A DNA stretch of 64,000 nt from Syngnathus acus (taxonomy: Eukaryota > Chordata > Actinopteri > Syngnathiformes > Syngnathidae). Positions 63,244 to 64,000 of the stretch are shown one piece after another (positions within the stretch are counted from its first letter, which is position 1; every line of letters starts with the position of its first letter). Both the position numbers and the translations under genes were made by a program. The stretch is from NCBI RefSeq assembly GCF_901709675.1, contig NC_051087.1, positions 17,920,067-17,984,066 of the forward strand. The letters run 5' to 3'. Below the pieces are notes generated by a model. It did not search any database. It saw only the letters and a program-made list of their open reading frames with translations, and was not told where the DNA came from.

Positions 63244-64000
63244 CATCTCAACAAGAAAATGTGAACTGTCAGATGAGCAGAATATATTTGTACTTCAAAC
63301 TCAGATTAACCAGTCATTCGTTTGGGCTAGCTTTTGCATTGCTCATCTGATAGTGAGCAGCGGTAAACGATTCACGGAATTTGTCAAGGAATGTTTGAAT
63401 GCTGTTGCAGAAGTGGTATGTCCCGAAAAGAAAGATGTCTTTAATGCCGTGAGTCCGTCGGTGAGTACAATTACTAGAGGGATTGAAGAATGTAAATGTG
63501 CAGCTGCAGCAGAAGACGAAAGTCTTTGTCTTTTTTTCATTAGCATTGGATGAGAGCACGGACGTGCAGGACACAGCACAGCTGCTCATTTTTATTTGTG
63601 GAATCAGCGCAAATTTTTGAAACATGCGAGGATCTGGCCGAACCCTAACCCTCCAAAGTCTCAACTGGACTACGACGAGAGGATATTTTCGCAGTGTTCC
63701 AAACCATAGAAGAGCTGGACCTGTACTGGTCAAAGCTTTCCAGCATCACAACAGACAAAACTCCTAGTATGGTGGGCGTTTCTTGAGGTCGAAGAGGACT
63801 CATGAATCGTAATATGGAAGAACGGGGTCGCACGGCCCTGCTACAAGTCCACTGCCTAATTCACCAACAAGCACTGTGCTGCAAAGTCTTGAAGTGGGAT
63901 TCTGTCATGAAGGTTTTGGTGTCATGTATTAATATCATCAGAGCAAAGGGACTTAAACACAGGCAGTTCCAACAATTCCTGTCTGAGTCAGAGTCTGCGC

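Larger units (their letters stand above)
62808..64000 (+). pseudogene. hAT (GTF2IRD2/ZBED-like) transposase pseudogene, runs off the window
   Basis: 62808-62945 encodes a BED-like finger ([20 protein letters not shown] then HH). After an inserted microsatellite and SINE tail (62950-63243), the coding sequence resumes with WASFCIAHLIVSSGKRFTEF and VKECLNAVAEVVCPEKKDVF. A shifted frame at about 63540 has ALDESTDVQDTAQLLIFICG, carrying a catalytic-core D. Another from about 63690 has ITTDKTPSMVGVS, a stop, and then LLQVHCLIHQQALCCKVLKW. At least two frameshifts and one stop make it non-functional. The dimerisation domain would lie beyond the right edge. Confidence 0.85.

Noticed and set aside
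60391-64000. CXXC zinc-finger or JmjC exons upstream of the PHD
   Set aside because: No minus-strand frame with the C-x2-C-x2-C or KFGGPG-type pattern was found; those exons are presumed outside the window.

Overview
The window looks like teleost (percomorph-like) genomic DNA. It contains spliced vertebrate-type exons, tRNA-headed SINEs, Rex1-, Rex3- and L2-type LINEs, Tc1 elements, and many hAT and pogo-like DNA transposons. No prokaryotic features, CRISPR array or tRNA gene were found. Species cannot be fixed from the sequence alone.

The only cellular gene recognised is a minus-strand KDM2/FBXL19-family gene, best read as a kdm2b paralogue. Nine internal exons chain in consistent splice phase from right to left: 60262-60390 and 55772-55855 (PHD finger), 46873-46978 (basic to acidic linker), 39740-40261 (acidic linker with a GSYLTVTLQ motif), 23569-23728 (linker), 6471-6704 (F-box), then 5136-5299, 4633-4779 and 4309-4527 (leucine-rich repeats). 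Together they give about 1.77 kb of coding sequence over about 56 kb. The JmjC and CXXC exons would lie beyond the right edge. The last LRR exon was not found and probably lies beyond the left edge.

The introns are almost entirely transposable elements. 1-4.3 kb: a SINE, a hAT MITE with perfect target-site duplication (TSD), a Tc1/mariner pseudogene, and a pogo-like element holding two 5S rRNA pseudogenes. 7.2-8.95 kb: satellite with a Helitron-like end, then a hAT element. 9.46-17.46 kb: a defective endogenous retrovirus with near-identical LTRs, 5-bp TSD and a tRNA-His-like primer site, carrying three hAT insertions, a retroposon, a SINE and a MITE. 19.5-22.4 kb: a pogo-like element abutting an intact Tc1. 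24.2-25.1 and 34.4-35.8 kb: two copies of a hAT element that both carry a pogo element at the same internal site. 26.2-34.2 kb: a four-level nest (Rex3, a Nimb/I-like LINE, an L2-like LINE, then a SINE plus a pogo-like element). 36-46 kb: further pogo-like copies, a four-unit 267-bp tandem repeat, and large AT-rich and GGAAGTGACC-type arrays. 47.1-49.6 kb: a second coding Tc1 between pogo MITEs. 49.6-60.2 kb: a Rex1-like LINE, another Tc1 pseudogene, a large hAT element loaded with retroposons, and more pogo-like copies. 61.3-64 kb: hAT-derived zinc-finger and transposase remnants split by a (CAGC)n/(CATC)n array.

The elements work together only in the sense that they are nested in one another inside the introns of one chromatin-regulator gene. 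The two Tc1 transposases are the only intact mobile-element genes seen.
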